Assembly (NCBI GenBank): GCA_023935145.1
Contig: CM043698.1
Location: 75,542,001-75,606,000, forward strand
Source of the DNA: Bretschneidera sinensis
Taxonomy: Eukaryota; Streptophyta; Magnoliopsida; Brassicales; Akaniaceae
Length of the DNA: 64,000 nt
Direction: 5' to 3'
A program made the position numbers and the translations under genes. The stretch's first letter is position 1; each line of letters opens with the position of its first letter. This document shows, piece by piece, positions 22,827-34,742 of the stretch. The notes under the pieces were generated by a model. The model had not been told where the DNA came from, searched no databases, and saw only the letters and a program-made list of their open reading frames with translations.

Positions 22827-23791
22827 ATGCCCCGATATAGAGACACTTTGGGTAAATTTACTTGTAGGCCTATAGTAGGGTCATAATTAAATATATTTTT
22901 AAATCCTTTATTTGACAATCCATCTAGTCCTGAAGAAATGAGTGAACATGAATATCAACCCCCTAGGACCCTTCAAGATTAACTCCACCCTACACGAATA
23001 GCCACATCATCCTGCATCATGTTTCCAGCCAATACTCGCTATTTAGATTTTAAAACAGGGATGATACAATTGCTCCCTACATTTCGTGGCTTAGAAAACG
23101 AAAACCCATATGTGCACATTAGAGAGTTCAAGGAAGTAGTTGCGACTTTTCATAGTCAAGATGCAACTGCTGACATTGTGAGACTTAATTTCTTTCCCTT
23201 CACTTTGAAGGATAGGGCTAAGAGTTGGCTATACTCAATAAGACTATGATCTATTGGGTTGTGGACTGAGATGACTCGAGTCTTCTTTAATAAGTACTTT
23301 CCTCAACATAAGACCAATGCTTTAAAAAGGTAAATCTTCACCTTTGTACAAAAGGACAACAAGACTTTGTATTAGTGTTGGGAAAGATTTAAAGAGTTGT
23401 TGAGTATGTGCCCTCTCCATGGGTATGAGAATTGGCGCTTAGTGAGCTATTTTTATGAGGGACTTACATATAGAGAGCACCAATTTGTAGAGATAATGTG
23501 TAATGGTGAGGTTTTAGAAAAAGATCTTGATGAGGCCATAGAGTACCTCAATGAGCTTGCTAAAAAAGCTCACACTTGGACTGGACCTAGTGCTACTGAA
23601 AGCACAAATAGGTCACGACCTGTAGGGAACCCAAATGGTGGTGGAATTTACCATCTTAGGGAAGAGGATAACCTTAAGGCCAAGGTCAAGATGCTCACTA
23701 GGGAACTAGATGCGTTAAAAACTAAGAGCTTAAAGCCAACACACGTAGCCAATCATGCAAAGTCTTTGGAACCATATTTTGTGTGTGGCGG
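22827..23791 (+). pseudogene. A' gag, first part, cut by A1
   Basis: The ATG at 22827 (MPRYRDTLGKFTCRPIVG) starts the same frame as the capsid region at 23019-23249 (MFPANTRYLDFKTGMIQLLP, ENPYVHIREFKEVVATFHSQ, RLNFFPFTLKDRAKSWLYSI). The frame goes on through SMCPLHGYENWRLVSYFYEG and the coiled coil DNLKAKVKMLTRELDALK to the start of the zinc knuckle. Stops occur near 22881, 22980, 23247, 23331 and 23372. At the knuckle the first Cys is Tyr (YFVCG). A1 is inserted after the fourth residue of the knuckle, and the frame continues at 42789. Confidence 0.85.
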
Positions 23792-25270
23792 TGATGAGAG
23801 CTATAAAATGCATCTTAATAGTACTTAATTGTTAACATTTTAGAGTTGATCTAGGTTTTAATTGCACTTTTATATGTTAACAACTCTAAAGTGTCATCTT
23901 TGGATCATTAATTTGTTTTGATGCATTTGCAGGTATTTTGAGTCTTAAAGAGATGGAAAAGCTATCATTGCTTAAAGCACAATGACTCGATGAACACCTG
24001 AATAAAGGTTAACAAGCACTTGGAAAAGAGTTTCACTAAATTGCCATAATTGCCCGTACAGATCAATCATCTTTGAAAATTAAACTGTATTGATGCAGGA
24101 AGAACCAGTATATGAGTCATATACGCTTAGAAATATCTGGAAGTATATTTTCTAAAGAATTTTACGGCTCATAAAAATGATTTTTCTAGAGAAAGTTATG
24201 CCAGTTTAAGTAGACAAAGATTAGTCTGTGTGGGCTGTGCGGGATTTCAGTGTGAGCAAAAGTTTTGAAGGGCATGTGAAGGCTTAAATCCCACATCCCA
24301 CATTGGTTGGAAATACATTTCTATATACCACATCCCACATCGGATTGAAAACACATTGCACTCGTGGTATTTGCCTATATAAAACCCACTCCACTTCAGC
24401 TTTAAGGACCATCGGAGAATTTGAGATCATCAAAAAGTGAATCCAGAGGGCCTTTAGGAGCAATCCAAAGGGCCCTTAGGAGAAATCCGAAGTACTTTTG
24501 GAGGGCTGAGGAATCACCGAAGCTTTCGCTACCAAGGGAGAGATGATCGTTGAGAGGCCGGAGGTAACTCGAGGATGCATGAGCCCCATTGCCAGCTAGT
24601 CTCTAAGCAAGGCAAAGGGATGAATCCCTAGGTGTAGTTGTTATTATTTTCATTTATTTGATTCAATTATAGTTTGGTATTATTTTCATTAAACATTGTT
24701 ATGTTTTATTCTTTAATTTAATTAGTAGATTTCTTATTAGTCCGGTGATTGCATGCTTCTTTTCCATATAAGTCTAGTCATGCTCTTCTTATGTGTATTT
24801 GTTTGGGTGTGATTGAGTCCGGTAGATTTATTTTATAGATTTGTCCATAGCTGTGGTATTGTCATTTAGATATATCGTCGTCTCTTGATAATTTATAAGT
24901 TAGGTCATGTGTGCTTCAAAGTAAAGAATAATTCATATCAATTACATTAGGGTTTATACATGCGCTTTAATTGAATATTTTTCGATTGTCTGTTTGGGAT
25001 GTGAAACTTGCAATCGAGATAAAAACAGTAGAATCAAGTTAGGATTAGGGCAACGAACCTAGGGAGGATTTCCAGAGCCTTGTTGTTTCTTTATTATATC
25101 CATCAAATCTATTTACACAATTATAATTTTCTCACAATTCAGATTTTGTCACTTTAACTTTTATCGTTTGTGTTGAGGTTTACACTTTCTTTTGTAATTA
25201 GTTTGTTTCCTTGTGGAATCGACACCCCAAAGCTGTACTACAATACCGCGTTATGTTTTGGGTGTAATCA
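23792..25270 (+). repeat. A1 5' LTR
   Basis: 1479 bases; pairs with 41305-42788 (1484). CCCACATC repeats at 24288-24345 and TATATAAAA at 24376-24384 mark the promoter. In the 3' copy the TATA reads ATATATAATACC. Confidence 0.95.
24288..24384 (+). promoter_or_regulatory. A1 LTR promoter: CCCACATC repeats and TATA box
   Basis: ATCCCACATCCCACATTGG and ACCACATCCCACATCGGATT precede TATATAAAA by about 31 bases. The layout is the same as in A2. Confidence 0.5.
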
Positions 25271-25275
25271 AATTT

Positions 25276-25293
25276 TGGCACCATTGCCGAGGA
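25276..25293 (+). other. A1 primer binding site
   Basis: TGGCACCATTGCCGAGGA, five bases after the LTR; tRNA-Asp-like variant. Confidence 0.75.
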
Positions 25294-25485
25294 AATGCAC
25301 TTAAGTACAAAGAAGATTGTCAACTTTTGATATGACGGTAGAAGAGTTGTAAATAATTTTTCTTTTCAGCAACTGTAAAGGCAGTAACTTCGTTCATTCT
25401 TTTAGCTTGCTGCGTTAATTTTTTTTTTTTATTTTATTTGACTCTTTCTTCTTTTTATAGCATTTTTATTATTTTGTTACCTCAC

Positions 25486-26153
25486 ATGCACAGACATAGA
25501 GGTGCTGTGGGTAGATTTGGTTGTAGGCCTGTGTTAGAGTCATAATTTAATTCTTTTTCAAATCCTTTATTTGACAATCCATCTAGTCCCGAAGAAATGA
25601 GTGAACACGAAGATCAACCCCCTAGGACACTTAAGGATTACTTGCACCCTAACCGTACGGCCACACTATCGTGTATCATGTTCCCCCCTAATGTTCAACA
25701 ACCTGATTTTAAGCTGGGCATGATCTAATTGCTACCAACTTTCCATGGGTTTGAGAATGAAAACCCCTATATCCATATGAGGGAATTTGAGGAAGTAGTA
25801 GCTGCTTTTCACAGTAGGGCTGATATGATAGACACCGTCAAACTTCGGTTTTTCCCTTTTTCACTTAAAGAAAAAGCCAAGGCTTGGCTGTACTCGTTAA
25901 GGCCTAGGTCCATAGGTTGTTGGGATGAGATGACCCGAGTTTTCTTCTAAAAACACTTCCCAACCCATAAGACCAACAACCTCAAGAGACAAATCTCAAA
26001 CTTTACACAAAAGGAGAGTGAAACCTTATATCAAGTTTGGGAACGTTTCAAGGACCTTTTGAATTCTTGTCCACACCATGGATATGAGAGTTAGCGGGTA
26101 GTTAGCTATTTCTATGATGGACTCCTAAGTAAGGAAAAGCAGTTGAAAGAAAT
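25486..26153 (+). pseudogene. A1 gag, capsid part, cut by C
   Basis: The ATG at 25486 (MHRHRGAVGRFGCRPVLE) is in frame with MSEHEDQPPRTLKDYLHPNR and the capsid text LPTFHGFENENPYIHMREFE, RFFPFSLKEKAKAWLYSLRP and ISNFTQKESETLYQVWERF. Stops occur near 25543, 25726, 25948 and 26093. Element C interrupts it after KEKQLKE. The frame resumes at 37801 with EMMCNENFLKKDPDQAIDFL. Confidence 0.85.
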
Positions 26154-27590
26154 TGATGCGATGAAATTGACAGTAGCAAGTGCACTAATCGTTCAAGTAA
26201 TAAAATGATGAGTGAATATCGTTCCCAACAAGGACTGAATAAATAATACATAAATTATGACTCAACTCTTACCGTTATTTGAGAAAATGAATAATTGTAG
26301 GAGAAGAATTTACTAACAATTAACTATGGGGAAAACATATGACAATAGTAAATAAAAGGACGAATTTCAAACTTTGGAGTTAGATTCTTATAAACTAACA
26401 TGCTAAGGACTCGACTTCACCTAAACCATCATTGCCTTGAGTTTCGAATGGACAAGTTTTGTTTAATACATTTTTCAAGATGGTAGAATTCCCAATAAAT
26501 TGGTTATCCATATTCCAGGTCTAACCCCAATCTCAAAAATCATTAATTTCGAATATCCATATTCCAGGTCTATTCTAGATTAATTCAAATCAAGAAGCAT
26601 TAAGCTTAGTGGAATTCCTTTCAGTTAAATCTCCCTATTCGGTTACGATTCAAACGGACCACATGAATTTCCTAGAATCCCTATTCGATTACTCCTATTC
26701 CATTCATGGCATATTTTACCCTGACCTATGCATAAACAACAATCCAACATCATATTTATTAATTCAACCATTCATAAAAACATAACTTCTCTATTCGACG
26801 TATCACCATGCTTAAAGAATGAATCAAAATAACAAACAGCATTAAGAACAATAAAACACACTTTTTGAAAAACACATTAAATTCCAACTTGTCCAAATAG
26901 CAACTCAAGACATAGGTTTAGGATTCATCTATCCTTAACACAAAAATACCTACTCCATAATAATATTTAAACAAACCAAGTTCATATCATGAAACATCAA
27001 CATAACTAAATAAGAATAAAACAAAACCAGAGAGGAATGATTAAAAGCTTCAGAGGAGACTCTAGGAGTGTCTTTAACTCCCCTATTGCGTCTCGTCTCC
27101 TCCAACTCTGTCCTTCTATTTAACAGTCGTGCTCCTCTTTTGTTCAGCTAGGGTTTACTATTTATAATATTCTGAATCTGTCAGCCAGCGCTGCAGCATC
27201 AACTTCCCAGCGCTAGGCACATATCGAACCCTAGCCAGAGCTGCAGCGCCCCACGAACCAATGCTGCAGCTTTAAGTCCCTGTCACGTTCCAGCGCTGCA
27301 ACTTTGAGGTTTTGTCCACTTCACAAATTTTGCTATTCCTGCCAGATTCCAGCGCTGCAGCGCTGAAGAACCAGCACTGCAGCTCTGAGTTTCTATCCTC
27401 TTCACACATTTTGCCCTTCCAGCCCTATTCCATTGCTGCAGCCTTGAGTGTCTGCACAGTAAATTCTCAAAACTCAGCATTGATCATTAAAGTTAAATAA
27501 AACAAACTAATAGTGGAATAAAATAAACTAAACTAAAAATTGCTAAAAAACACATGAAACACAAATCTAATGATTTATTCAGAGTTATCA
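26154..27590 (-). repeat. C 3' LTR
   Basis: 1437 bases. The PPT TAAGTTTGGGGGTA (minus) abuts at 27591-27605. The CAGCGCTGCAGC array is at 27186-27446 and TATAAATA (minus) at plus 27159-27166. It lacks about 46 bases present near 37737-37782 of the 5' LTR. Confidence 0.95.
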
Positions 27591-29291
27591 TACCCCCAAA
27601 CTTACGTTTTCGCTAGTCCTCGAGCAAACTAGAACAAAATCCTAACACACACATCCTAAGAGTGAGAGATGGTTTGATTAGATTTGATAACAACATGTCT
27701 CAAAGATTGCATATAGATCATAACGCAAGAAAAATTTCCAAATACTGCTAATGTCTAGAATTTCAAATTTATTGCCAGCCTTATCTTACATCAAATTCTT
27801 CAAACGTGTGTGTGTGTAACACCTTTATAAACTTAATCGTCTCGCCACTCTGATCGATTTATGCAAGCAAGTAGGATAATGCTAATCTTTTAGAGTCCAT
27901 AAGCTTGCTTTTCACACCACTCTCCACTAATGTAGGCCATGACAGTACCCGAGATCACCAGGACTTTATTCAGCTTATAACTTTGGCTAAGGCTAAGGTA
28001 TGGTAAAGGATTTATTTGAGGCTCACATCACCTTAAGCATATTAACCAATAAAAATTTTATTTCAAACTTTCCCTCAGTTATCATATAATACTCCAATAC
28101 TTTTGCTGTTGTCATATCTTCTTCTTCTTCTTCTTTTCTTTTTCTCTCTTTTTTTTTTTGAATGCTTGTACTCTAGTAGCACCTGTCTTTATTTTCGTGC
28201 GCATGAATAAAATTTTTCAACTTCGATCTTTCCCTTACCCTCTTATGACTAGGGTCCCTTGCTCATTCTCGATGGGAAATATTTGAAACTTAACACAGCC
28301 AAGTCGAAGACCGCTTTCTCTTGCTCAATCCTCTGTCACCACTTAAGAAAATAGTCCATTCATTAATCGATGTGCTTATAGGTGAAAGGTAGAGTTGTAG
28401 TATTTTTATTTTTTTATTTTATTTTTTGAACATAGATTAGATGGTCGGGTGACAAAACAACAGATATTCAAGCTCAAAAGGGGAAAACTAAAGATAATCA
28501 CATATCAAGGGTTAGCTAGAAAAGCTCAGACGTTCCAAACATGGCCTGAATCATTTCTGTGGTACTGTACTACCTAGGATTTCACCTCGAGTGATCTTCA
28601 AACAAGTTCTAGAGTCCATGAGATCTCAAGAAACTACATTGCTCACATAAACATTCTCCAAAACAGCAAAACAACAAAGTACTTAGGTGTAAGTGCTCAT
28701 TGTGTTCAAAGAGTTTGATGTAAAATAAATCCAACAACAAACTCAAGCACACAGACAAACGCAACATTTTTCAAATTTTCAATGGCTATAATCAAGTCAA
28801 TCTATTTCTCATCATCGGCAAAATCAAAATCAAACAAAATAAAGCACACAGATAAAACAAACAGAAAAATAACTAGAAACAAAAATAACTAAAAACATAA
28901 GCAGCACACAACACTCAGATACCTTCCCCACCTCCAAACTTAAATGATACATTATCCGCAGTGTATAAACTTTGAACATAAAATAAGAGAAAGGAACTCC
29001 CCTTATTAGTCAAAACTCGAATCAATCGTCCTCGTTCATGTCCTCATCCTCCGGATCATTGCTATAACTGGGATATGGTGATAGTGAAGGAAGCTGTTGT
29101 GTGTTGATTCCCAAATGATTGGCAAAAATCATCATCATCTGGTCATTGGTTTGAAAATAACCCGCAACGTATGATGCCTGCTGCTGACCCTATTGCCGAA
29201 GCTCATGAAGCTCCGTCTCAACCGCTGTCAAACGATCAGAAAATGACATATTCCATTGTTGCCGTGCTGACGGAGGTTGTGAGGAAGAGGC
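27591..29291 (-). other. C 3' noncoding region
   Basis: No substantial ORF. The hairpin/PPT-like block reads, on minus, ACTGCGGATAATGTATC then TTAAGTTTGGAGGTGGGG (plus 28927-28966). A GGCCTGAATCATTTC stretch near 28541 is related to the A-family tail. Simple repeats include (GT)n at about 27807, CTT-rich at 28120 and T-rich runs. A GGACTAGCGAAAACGTAAG motif precedes the terminal PPT. I do not see the AGCGCT block here. Confidence 0.65.
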
Positions 29292-30094
29292 TTATTGGCT
29301 TGGTGCTTGATCTATATCTGTGATCCTATAGATAGTCTTGAGATCCAGAGGATGCATTGGTTGTTTAATTTGTTCCCCAGCAATCCAGGTAACACCACAC
29401 GAGCCACAAAGGGCTGTTATCAAAGATGGGAAATACAACCCCGCACTGATCGAATTCGCGCTGTATAAAATGTTGTTTTGGATAATGCTTCCCACATCAA
29501 TACTTAATCCTTGGCAGATGGTAAATAACAAGATTGCCTTGTCTCTTGTGACATTGTTTAAATGGGTCGTCGGAAGCAAACGAGCGCCCACAAAGTAATG
29601 CCAAGCTTTCGCTGTCCTATCCATTGCACTCGATGGAAATGAAATCCACTCATCACCTGATAATTTCCATTGTGTCTCAAATTTGCAGAGAACCCGGATT
29701 ACCTCGTCGAGGTCAGACATACTGGCAAAAGCACTGTACTCATCCATTGGGATGTTGGGAGTAGTGAGTAGTTTATTGATTGTGCCTTTGTCGAATGCCA
29801 CCAATTTCCCTCTAACTTTCACTTTCAGATTCATGTGCTCGGCAGCATTCGCATAAAATTCGCGCACGACCGGAATAATTGGTTTTCTGGTGTTGTGCAG
29901 AATATTTCCCATTTTCGGGTAGCGATGATCTTGTGAATGAGTGGAAAGTGTCCCTTGGTGATATTAAATCCCCTTTCAAGGATTGGGACTTTCTTGAGTT
30001 GGGAACGCTCAAACCTCTATTCTGCTTCCTTTGAAACAAATAGCTCAGAATTGTAACTTGTAGAGACAGGTCTCGCGCGTTTGGGAGGAGCCAT
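29292..30094 (-). pseudogene. C third ORF (plant transposon protein / env-position ORF)
   Basis: The ATG at 30094 gives MAPPKRARPVSTSYNSELFV, a stop near 30015, then VPILERGFNITKGHFPLIHK and RKWEIFC. A frame change near 29900 leads into the 206-codon frame with PIIPVVREFYANAAEHMNLK, KLLTTPNIPMDEY, SSAMDRTAKAWHYFVGARLL, LLFTICQGLSIDVGSIIQNN and LCGSCGVTWIAGEQ. I recognise the common 'putative plant transposon protein' type found after pol in Athila-like elements. It sits where Athila carries its env-like ORF, but I see no membrane segment. The function is unknown. One frameshift and one stop make it a pseudogene. Confidence 0.65.
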
Positions 30095-31021
30095 TTGATC
30101 CAGACTTCTTTTCTGTAAATAACCAAGCCCAAATCTACAGAAAACAACCTAGAGCAACACACTTTTCTACACACAGAGATTCTCAAAGAATTTTGCAGAA
30201 AAACTTTCAATCAAAGCTTTGCAATGTCTTCAATCAACGAGTCTCAAATGACCTAGCATAATATAGTGCATAGCCAACTCACCATCACCGGAATTTCACG
30301 CAGCCACAATCACACTTTTCTCCCAACTAACAGCCAAGTTAATTAAAAATCCAACTAAAACTAAGATGTTTCAACTTATCTGTTTCTACATTCATCAATA
30401 TTGCATCAAATCACCATGTATTGTAAGTCAAACAAAAAAATTCGAGTGATTTTACTCACTAATCCGAATTTTTGGTGTTTTAAGATGAAGAAACCTTACT
30501 TGATTAGAAGAAAGCAGAGTCACCCAAAAGCACTTGAGATGTGAAATTTTCGTGAAGAGCTAGGGCAATCTGTGGTGAAAGATGCACAACAACCCTGATT
30601 TGGTGGTGTGATGAGGGAAGAAGGTTGAATTTTAGTGATTTGGAGAGAGAGAGAGGCGCTGAAAATTAGAAACTTTACACAACCTAACAGTGAGAGAGCG
30701 TGTTTTTAAAACCCAGTGCGCGACTCAGCACTGCAGCACTGACTTCCTGGGGATGCAACGCTGAGTCTTTAGTCCAACCTCTTCATAATGGTCTTTTCAG
30801 CGCTGCAGCACCCAAAGCTTATGGCTGCAGCACTGGTTCTCGGGCCTAACTCAAATCAATCCAGAAAACAAAACAAAAATAACTAATTTAAAACAATAAA
30901 AACTTAAATAAAAGACAAACCAAACAAAAACAAAATAAACACACAAAACAAATTCAAATGCAAGAAAAATAAAAACAAAATATTAGTTCTAATTTATAGT
31001 CGTTAGCTTGACTTTCCGATT
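30095..31021 (-). promoter_or_regulatory. Candidate internal promoter and leader intron of C third ORF
   Basis: Read on the minus strand between integrase and the third ORF. First, an array of the LTR motif (GCTGCAGCAC, CAGCGCTGCAGC variants) lies at plus 30726-30836. Then a TATA-like TTTTAAAAAC (30702-30712), a pyrimidine patch CTCTCTCTCTCTCC (30642-30655), and a leader without long ORF. A donor-like AATCAAGTAAGG follows (GT at 30498-30499). Acceptor-like TTATTTACAG lies near 30112-30121, just before the ATG at 30094. This looks like a promoter with a leader intron. Activity is inference. Confidence 0.4.
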
Positions 31022-32164
31022 TATGGCCCTTGGAGAATGGTTGTGGACGACTGAGGGTCAAATGTCCCCATGATGTAGTGCTTCAATCTGTGCCCGTTGA
31101 CCTTGAACGTCTCCTTGTTTTTCTCGTGTCGTAATTCAACGGCACCAAAAGGTGAGACACTTATCACAGTGTACGGTCCAGTCCACCGAGATTTCATTTT
31201 TCTTGGAAATAGATGAAGTCGGCTATTATACAGAAGAACTTGTTGCCCTGGAACAAATTCTTTCCTCGAGATGTGTCAATCATGCCATTTTTTTTGGTTT
31301 TTCCTTGTACAGCCTTGCATTCTCATATGTGCCTAGTCGAAGTTCTTCTAATTCATCAACCTGCAACAAACGCTTTTCTCCTGCAACGGTCATATCAAAA
31401 CTCAAGAATTTGGTAGCCCGATATTTATTATGCTCGAGTTCGACAGGAAGATAATAGGATTTTCCAAAAATCAGCCTATATGGTGACATTCCTATTGGTG
31501 TTTTGAAAGCTGTCCTATATGCCCACAAATCATCATCTAATTTGAGTGCCCAATCTTTCCTAGAAGTATTCACTGTTTTTTCTAAAATTCTTTTCACCTC
31601 TCGATTTGAAATTTCTACCCGACCGTTTGTTTGTGCATGGTATGAGGTGCCGAGTTTGTGAGTTACTCCATATTTTCCTAACAAGGTTCTAAATTGACGA
31701 TTGTCAAAGTATTTACCTCGATCACTAATTATTGTCCTAGGGGTTCCAAATAGGGTAAATATGTTTTTCTTGAGGAATTGGAGAACCACTTTAGCATCAT
31801 TAGTGCAGGTTTCTATGGCTTCTACCCATTTAGACACATAATCTACTGCAACTAGAATATACTGATTTGACAAGGATGCAGGATAGGGTCCCATGAAATC
31901 AATACCCCAAACGTCAAATATTTCGCAAACAAGAATATTGTTTAAAGGCATTTCATTTCGTTTAGAGATGTTACCAATTCGTTGACACCTATTACATGAC
32001 GCGACGTAAGCCTGGGCATCCTTAAACAGAGTCGGCCAATAGAAACCTGATCGCAATACCTTTGCTACTGTTCGGTTTGCACCGAAATGTCCCATAACTT
32101 CTCTGTCATGGCAGTAATATAGAATACTATTAAACTCATGCTCCAGCACACATCTGCGAATCAT
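31022..32164 (-). pseudogene. C integrase, near-complete with C-terminal frameshift
   Basis: The frame 32164-31280 reads [19 protein letters not shown] and [19 protein letters not shown] with CNRCQ (HHCC finger). The DDE core follows: [13 protein letters not shown] (first Asp), [19 protein letters not shown] (second Asp) and [20 protein letters not shown] (Glu). Then come [20 protein letters not shown] and the C-terminal [17 protein letters not shown] run of eight T at 31289-31296 breaks the frame, and the remaining C-terminus (QGNKFF, then KVNGHRLKHYIMGTFDP) continues in another frame to about 31022. It would insert the cDNA. All catalytic residues are present. Confidence 0.85.
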
Positions 32165-33830
32165 CTAGTCTGCACACAATTTGTATAAATATGGATCCTC
32201 CCAAAAATAATGCTTTACATCGGATAGGAGTTTCTTTTTTTTGTTGATATGTGAAGTGACTTGGGATCCAGTTTCCTACAAGGTAATTGGCGAAATCAAC
32301 GAACCATGGTGTCTCAGACACCGATAAAACAGAATTAAACGAAGAAATAGAAAATATTTTCTCATCAGGAAATTCTTCGTTAATGCTAATATTAGTCTCT
32401 TCTGATTTTTCGAGCCTTGATAAGTGGTCTGCCACTTGATTGTCAATCCCTTTCTTATCTTTGATTTCTAAATCAAATTCTTGAGGAAGGAGAATCCACC
32501 TTAACAGTCTTGGTTTTGCATCCTTCTTCGCTAAAAGGTACTTTAAAGCTGCATGGTCAGTATAAACAGTAACTTTCGATCCAATAAGATAGGATCGAAA
32601 CTTATCAAATGCAAATACAACAGCTAAAAGTTCTTTGGGTCCGGTAAGAGTGCGGCTTGCATAATAAATTGTCCTGAAAACCTTATCTATTCTTTGACCA
32701 AGCACTGCCCCAACTACGGTATCACTGGCATCACACATTAATTCGAACGGGAGGTTCCAATCTGGTGCTACCACAACAGGGGCGGTCACCAACTTATCCT
32801 TTAATATAGCAAATGCCCACAAACAATCATCAGAGAAGTTAAACTTCACATCTTTTACAAGAAAATTAGAAAGAGGTTTAAAGATTTTTGAAAAATCCTT
32901 AATGAATCTCCTGTAAAATCCTACATGCCCCAGGAAACTTCTGATGGCTTTGACTGAAGTGGGAGGTGGGAGTTTTTCTATTACATCCACTTTTGCTTTG
33001 TCAACTTCAATACCCCTAGATGATATTTTATGCCCCAACACTATCCCTTCATGGACCACGAAATGACATTTCTCCCAATTTAGTGCAAGGTTCGTTTCTT
33101 CGCATCGCTGCAAAACTAAAGATAGATTATGAAGGCAATCACCAAAGGTTAGACCAAATAATGTAAAATCATCCATGAAGATCTCTAAAAAAATTTTGGT
33201 TATATCAGAAAAAATTGCCAACATGCAACGTTGAAAAGTTGCGGGTGCGTTACAGAGACCGAATGGCATCCTTCTATATGCAAACGTGCCATAAGGACAT
33301 GTAAACGTCGTCTTTTCTTGATCCTTGGGTGCTATGGGAATTTGGTTATATCCCAAGTATCCATCAAGTAGACAGAAGAACCTGTGACCTGCTAATCTTT
33401 CCAACATTTGATCAATAAAAGGTAAAGGAAAGTGATCTTTTCTTGTGGCGTTATTTAATTTTCTATAGTCAATACAAACACACCAACTTGTCACAGTTCT
33501 GGTGGGGATCGATTCATTATTATTATTTTTCACAACAGTGATCCCACCTTTCTTTGGTACTACTTGTACCGGGCTGGTCCAAGCACTATCAAAAATTGGA
33601 TAAACAATACTTGCATCAAGCAACTTGACTACTTCTTTCTTAACAACCTCTTGCATTGCCGGATTTAAGCGTCTCTGTGGTTGAATAGTAGGCTTGAAGT
33701 TCTCCTCCATGAGAATTTTGTGAGTGAAAATGGATAGGCTAATTCCCTTGATATCCACTATTGGCCACCTCAAAGCCTTTTTGTGCCTTCTTAGGACTTC
33801 CAACAAGCGTTCTTCCATTTTACCTATCAA
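32136..33830 (-). CDS. C reverse transcriptase-RNase H frame (564 codons open)
   Basis: Open on the minus strand. The pre-RT part has [18 protein letters not shown] and [22 protein letters not shown] motifs are [56 protein letters not shown] and the catalytic FMDD (plus 33168-33179), then [18 protein letters not shown]. RNase H has [60 protein letters not shown] and [14 protein letters not shown]. Between YYASRTLTG and KELLAVV about nine residues common in the family (normally NY..TEKE) are missing. It overlaps the integrase frame by 29 bases, whereas the family has one continuous Gag-Pol, so a frameshift lies at that border. The domain set is complete, but activity is doubtful. Confidence 0.85.
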   Translation of the reverse strand: MIGKMEERLLEVLRRHKKALRWPIVDIKGISLSIFTHKILMEENFKPTIQPQRRLNPAMQEVVKKEVVKLLDASIVYPIFDSAWTSPVQVVPKKGGITVVKNNNNESIPTRTVTSWCVCIDYRKLNNATRKDHFPLPFIDQMLERLAGHRFFCLLDGYLGYNQIPIAPKDQEKTTFTCPYGTFAYRRMPFGLCNAPATFQRCMLAIFSDITKIFLEIFMDDFTLFGLTFGDCLHNLSLVLQRCEETNLALNWEKCHFVVHEGIVLGHKISSRGIEVDKAKVDVIEKLPPPTSVKAIRSFLGHVGFYRRFIKDFSKIFKPLSNFLVKDVKFNFSDDCLWAFAILKDKLVTAPVVVAPDWNLPFELMCDASDTVVGAVLGQRIDKVFRTIYYASRTLTGPKELLAVVFAFDKFRSYLIGSKVTVYTDHAALKYLLAKKDAKPRLLRWILLPQEFDLEIKDKKGIDNQVADHLSRLEKSEETNISINEEFPDEKIFSISSFNSVLSVSETPWFVDFANYLVGNWIPSHFTYQQKKETPIRCKALFLGGSIFIQIVCRLDDSQMCAGA

Positions 33831-34055
33831 TGAAGAGGATATTATAACTGGGAAAATATTTTTTCTCTAAATAAAATATTTCAAATGATCAGTTAAAGTT
33901 TTTAATTCAGGGGTTATTATTGGTTCTTTTGGCACTTCTTTTCCCATTTCAGCCTCCAAGTTCCTTGCTTCTTCTTGGATGACGAGTTCTTCAGTGGTGG
34001 TAGTTCCTGATTCCATGATGCATCTCGTCAAAGTATCTTCATTTAATGTTTTCTC

Positions 34056-34691
34056 CTAAAACTCCTCAATGAGGTCATCAACAACATCCGCATGAAAACA
34101 AGAAGAAGTAGATAGGTCAGAAAGATACTTCATGATTTTGTACATATCAAAAATTACTTGCTCATCATTGTCTCTCAAAATCAATTTCTCTTGTTGTACA
34201 TCAATTAGGGCTTTCCCTGTAGCAAGGAATGGGCATCCAAGTATAAGAGGTACCTCATCATCCTCTTCCATGTCAAGAACAATGAAGTCTACAGGGAATA
34301 TAAATTTATCAACCTTTACCAGTATATCTTCTATAATTCCCCGTGGTCTCTTAATCAATCGATCAGCTAATTGCAGTGACACTGTCATTATTTTGACTTC
34401 TCCTAATCCAAGTTTCCTGAAAATTGAAAAAGGCATAAGATTGATACTTGCACCAAGGTCACATAAAGCTTTATCAAAAAATGAATTTTCCAAAGTGCAT
34501 GGTATAGTAAAACTCCCTGGATCTTTCAATTTTGGAGGTAGCTTGTTTTGCAGTATAGTGTTGCACTCTTCAGTTAACATCACCGTTCCGTGTTCCTTGA
34601 GCTTCTGTTTATTAGACAAAATTTCCTTAAAAAATTTAGTGTAACTAGGCATCTGTGATAACACCTCTGCAAATGGAATGTTAATATGCAA
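34056..34691 (-). pseudogene. C aspartic protease
   Basis: 211 open codons. The first part is the pre-protease linker (PFAEVLSQMPSYTKFFKEIL, VMLTEECNTILQNKLPPKLK). The protease core is FDKALCDLGASINLMPFSIF with the catalytic DLGAS, then VSLQLADRLIKRPRGIIEDI, FPVDFIVLDMEEDDEVPLIL, and GCPFLATGKALIDVQQEKL. The protein cuts Gag-Pol in the particle. A stop separates it from RT, and 33831-34055 reads as linker in other frames. The catalytic residues look intact. Confidence 0.8.
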
Positions 34692-34742
34692 TTTCTTGAA
34701 AATCTCTAAAAATTTTGAGAATTGCTTTTCTAATTTTTCTTT

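Noticed and set aside
27283..27500. ORFs over the CAGCGCTGCAGC array on either strand
   Set aside because: Low-complexity repeat translation inside the C LTR.
27591..29291. AGCGCT block in the C tail
   Set aside because: I looked for it at the expected place on the minus strand and did not find a convincing copy, so C is not counted among the carriers.
29292..30094. Retroviral envelope gene
   Set aside because: Position matches the Athila env-like ORF, but I see no signal peptide, fusion peptide or membrane span; the text fits the plant transposon-protein type better.
31152..31454. Plus-strand ORFs of 100 and 67 codons over C integrase
   Set aside because: Antisense shadows of the integrase C-terminus.
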